Part shown: positions 61,736 through 64,000 of the stretch, one piece after another | How positions within the stretch are numbered: position 1 is the stretch's first letter | Layout of the letters: each line of letters begins with the position of its first letter | Assembly (NCBI GenBank): GCA_050247075.1 | Contig: JBFWUW010000007.1 | Location: forward strand, 62,001-126,000 | Length of the DNA: 64,000 nucleotides | Source of the DNA: JBFWUW01 sp050247075 | GTDB taxonomy: Bacteria > Planctomycetota > Planctomycetia > Pirellulales > JBFWUW01 | Direction: 5' to 3' | Notes under the pieces: generated by a model | What the model was told of the DNA's origin: nothing | Database searches by the model: none | Seen by the model: the letters and a program-made list of their open reading frames with translations, nothing else | Made by a program: the position numbers and the translations under genes

Positions 61736-62320
61736 ATGCCTCGTTTTGAACCAATCATCCTGGCCTCGGGTTCTCCACGGCGGCGCGAGTTGCTGGCCGA
61801 GGCGGGCTACGACTTTCAGGTCATTGTCCCGTCCGATAACGCCGAGTGCGGACTATGCAGCGGCGAGAACCCGTTGCAACTTGTGGCCCGCCTGGCTTAT
61901 CAAAAAGGGGCCGACGTGGCCGCCCGCGTGCCGGCCGGGCTGATTGTATCGTGCGATACGGTGGCCGAATGCGACGGCCAGGTTCTAGGCAAGCCCGAGG
62001 ACGAAGAGCACGCCCGGCGAATGTTGCAAATGTTGCGCGGCCGAACGCATCGCGTTTACTCAGGCTTATGCGTGTGGCGCACGCCAGGCGGCGAGCCAGC
62101 CGTGGAGGTTGATACCACCACGCTAAGGATGGACCCGATCGGGGACGAACAGATCGAAGACTATCTGGCCAGCGATCAGTGGGTTGGCAAGGCTGGAGCC
62201 TTTGGCTATCAAGACCGGCTCGGCTGGGTCCATATCCTGGAAGGGAGCGAGAGCAACGTGGTGGGCCTGCCGATGGAATTGCTGGAACGCATGCTGGAAC
62301 GCGCGGCGCAAAATCATTAA
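61736..62320 (+). CDS. maf: Maf-family nucleotide pyrophosphatase
   Basis: The 194-residue protein has the Maf landmarks IILASGSPRRRELLAEAGY, SCDTVAECDGQVLGKP and GKAGAFGYQDRLGW. Maf proteins hydrolyse nucleoside triphosphates, often non-canonical or dTTP/UTP, as house-cleaning enzymes. The start is four bases after the PEP hydrolase-like gene, so they form a short operon. It is convergent with dnaA. Length is normal. Confidence 0.92.
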   Translation: MPRFEPIILASGSPRRRELLAEAGYDFQVIVPSDNAECGLCSGENPLQLVARLAYQKGADVAARVPAGLIVSCDTVAECDGQVLGKPEDEEHARRMLQMLRGRTHRVYSGLCVWRTPGGEPAVEVDTTTLRMDPIGDEQIEDYLASDQWVGKAGAFGYQDRLGWVHILEGSESNVVGLPMELLERMLERAAQNH

Positions 62321-62341
62321 CGTTACTCCAGCGCGATTTCC

Positions 62342-63799
62342 TTACATGGCCCGCAGTTTATCCTCGACACGGCGGATGGCTTCATCGGCCTGCCAAGTTC
62401 CGCCGGCCATTTGCAGCGGGCCTTGGCCGGCCAGCAACGAGTCAATCTTTTGCTGGGCGGAGACCACGGTACTGTGGCTGCGGCCGCCAAAATATCGGCC
62501 AATCTCCGCCAGCGGAGTGCGTGTGTATTTGCGTGCCAACCACATCGCTAGCATCCGCGGATGGCTGACCCGTGATGACTTGCCCGGCGCTTGCAGGCTA
62601 TCGGGCTGCATGTTGAAGGCATGGCAGACGGCTTTCTCGATTTCCGGCAGACCGAAGGCGGGCGTGTTGCGGCGGATCAGATCGGCCAGGGCCGCCTCGG
62701 CCAGGCCGAGCGTGATGGCTAGCCCGTGTGCCAGGCTTTCGGCATGCAACCGGTTGATGGCTCCGGCAAGCTCGCGTCCGCTACGGACCAGCCTCGCGGC
62801 CAGAAATTCGGCCACGCTTTCCGGCAGCGTCAAACCGGCCGCGGCCGCCAGCCGATCGACTATGCCGCGCCGCGCGTCAAGATCAGGGGGAGAAAGATGG
62901 CAAACCATACCAGCCTGAACGCGCATAGCTAACTCCGGCGAAAAATCCGCCAGCTCGTCGGGCGGAGTATCGCCGGCCAGCACCACCTGCTTGCCGGCGC
63001 GGGTGATGCTGTCAATCGTCCGCAGCAATTCCTCCACGGTCCGCGGCTTGCCGCGAAAGTGTTGCAACTCGTCAATCAACAGCAGATCAAGATGGCGATG
63101 CTTGTTGCGGAAGTTGGGCATGCCGCTGCCATGCAAGGCATTCAAGAAATAACTGGTGAACTGTTCGGAGGTCAAATACAACACCCGGGACTGCCGCCGC
63201 GCCTCGCGCGAGGCAGTCCAGATTCCCTCCAGAAGGTGCGTCTTGCCGACACCGGTGGGCCCATGCAGATAAAGCGGCGACCACTTGCCTGGCTCTTGCA
63301 CGGCCAACCGTGCCGTGGACCAGGCCAGGCGGTTCGTTTCACCCGGCGCAAACGTCTCCAGCCGTGCAAAGCGCCGCCGCGAGGCGGGCTTGGCCTCGCT
63401 AGCGTTCGTCAAGGCCGTACCGTTTACCGCGGTCTGGCGGTTCGCCCCCGCCTCGCGGGTGGCCGCGGTGGCAATGGATGCATCGCCTGGCGCACATGAG
63501 TCGGCTGGCTCGGTTGTGGCCGGCGGCGCGTTAGATTGCGCGTCGGCAATCCACGATTGGATTTCAAACTTCAACGGCAGCGGTGAGCCCAAGGCGTCCA
63601 GGCAGCCTGCTTCAATTTGCTGGCGAAACTGCGACTTCACCCAGTCTTGATAGAAGGCGTTGGGCACGCCCAGCACCACTGCCCCATCTCGGATCGACAA
63701 CCAATCACCCTGGCCAAACCAGAACGCAAAGCGTTGCTGGCCGACTCGATCGGCAACGGCGGTGCGGAGCGCGCACACGATTTCCGTATCGTCCTTCAT
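62342..63799 (-). CDS. Divergent DnaA-like replication initiator
   Basis: The 485-residue protein has an N-terminal domain (about 1-70), a low-complexity Ala/Thr/Glu linker (about 90-150), then a AAA+ module with Walker A GPTGVGKTH and Walker B LLLIDELQHF, and a C-terminal DnaA-box-binding domain ending LARKYTRTPLAEIGRYFGGR-SHSTVVSAQ. The usual D before H in the GRDHSTV motif is S here. No dnaN, oriC box (TTATCCACA) or gyrase gene is next to it. The start at MKDDTEIV was chosen over a nine-residue upstream extension. It could be a second, non-replicative DnaA paralogue. Confidence 0.85.
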   Translation of the reverse strand: MKDDTEIVCALRTAVADRVGQQRFAFWFGQGDWLSIRDGAVVLGVPNAFYQDWVKSQFRQQIEAGCLDALGSPLPLKFEIQSWIADAQSNAPPATTEPADSCAPGDASIATAATREAGANRQTAVNGTALTNASEAKPASRRRFARLETFAPGETNRLAWSTARLAVQEPGKWSPLYLHGPTGVGKTHLLEGIWTASREARRQSRVLYLTSEQFTSYFLNALHGSGMPNFRNKHRHLDLLLIDELQHFRGKPRTVEELLRTIDSITRAGKQVVLAGDTPPDELADFSPELAMRVQAGMVCHLSPPDLDARRGIVDRLAAAAGLTLPESVAEFLAARLVRSGRELAGAINRLHAESLAHGLAITLGLAEAALADLIRRNTPAFGLPEIEKAVCHAFNMQPDSLQAPGKSSRVSHPRMLAMWLARKYTRTPLAEIGRYFGGRSHSTVVSAQQKIDSLLAGQGPLQMAGGTWQADEAIRRVEDKLRAM

Positions 63800-64000
63800 C
63801 ACGTCCTGCGAATTCCCAGCGCGCAAAGTTTCTTCGGCATCCGAGGACGGGCTGTCCCGTCCGCGAACGTATACGCATCAGCGCATATCGAAAAAGAGAA
63901 CTCTGCCCAGCGGCGAAAGAGCCGTCTTTGGCAATGCCGTTGTCACCCGGCAGCACGGATTCTACGCGCGATAGCACTGCTGTCAAAGGGAAAGAATCGA

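Noticed and set aside
63800..64000. oriC next to dnaA
   Set aside because: No DnaA-box-like TTATNCACA and no AT-rich unwinding element in the visible upstream 200 bases.
1..64000. CRISPR array, tRNA, rRNA, prophage or IS transposase
   Set aside because: No regularly spaced repeats, cloverleaf with CCA-type acceptor or transposase motifs were found on either strand by eye.

Overview
The window is a 64-kb, GC-rich, gene-dense stretch of a chromosome that is almost certainly from a planctomycete, most likely Pirellulales or a close relative. The support is the protein content. There is a DUF1559 prepilin-like protein with a lipoprotein partner, an ASPIC/UnbV FG-GAP lipoprotein, a PA14/PKD secreted protein, a DUF1080 sugar protein, a standalone Flp pilin, a membrane-anchored Ser/Thr kinase, a BamA with a long low-complexity insertion, membrane proteins carrying the short planctomycete motifs NPYQSP and RQFSLATL, and a two-gene DsbD-type system. 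No rRNA, tRNA, CRISPR array, transposase or prophage gene was seen.

Layout. 1-8.5 kb: 5' end of a uvrA-like gene, a CheY-like regulator, argC, a short uvrC, the RNA-repair pair rtcB/archease, the tRNA methylthiotransferase mtaB between two small membrane proteins, and clpS. 8.5-16.4 kb: an M20 dipeptidase, two small membrane proteins, a repeat-rich non-coding stretch, a DsbD-like thiol reductase with a freestanding paralogue of its N-terminal domain, and a Ser/Thr kinase. 16.5-25.7 kb: a large envelope cluster (VWA/BatA-like protein, DUF4175-like giant, PA14/PKD/TPR protein), interrupted by a 1.2-kb island holding a DUF6932 nucleotidyltransferase-like gene with a coiled-coil partner and an orphan Imm7 immunity gene. 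25.8-34.6 kb: the DUF1559 pair, a DUF1080-MBL-Gfo/Idh/MocA operon, an Flp pilin, dcd, mnmE and a transporter. 35-43.9 kb: bamA, then cytochrome oxidase subunit IV with NatAB-like ABC, SCO1 and DUF420 genes and a second transporter. 44-64 kb: uronate isomerase, small secreted proteins, an ABC-F ATPase, a MOSC protein, the ASPIC lipoprotein, RmlD-like and SDR oxidoreductases, an FAH-family enzyme, an FGE-like protein, dapB, a PEP hydrolase-like enzyme, maf and a divergent dnaA.

The genes are mainly housekeeping (DNA repair, RNA repair and modification, Arg/Lys biosynthesis, outer-membrane assembly, respiration assembly, sugar-acid catabolism) mixed with planctomycete-specific envelope proteins. 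Short operons with ATGA overlaps are clear at 39.0-42.0 kb and 18.9-19.5 kb.

The least ordinary signals are these: an in-frame TAG that cuts the conserved membrane anchor off the VWA protein; the small conflict-type island inside the envelope cluster; pyrimidine-rich repeat leaders that directly precede four start codons; several families of dispersed palindromic or REP-like repeats, including a pair flanking the DsbD-N paralogue and a 101-bp MITE-like element; a 130-bp tandem duplication; and a UvrC that ends before the usual helix-hairpin-helix region. Start codons were refined by hand where the longest frame was implausible. Family names come from motif recognition, not from database searches.
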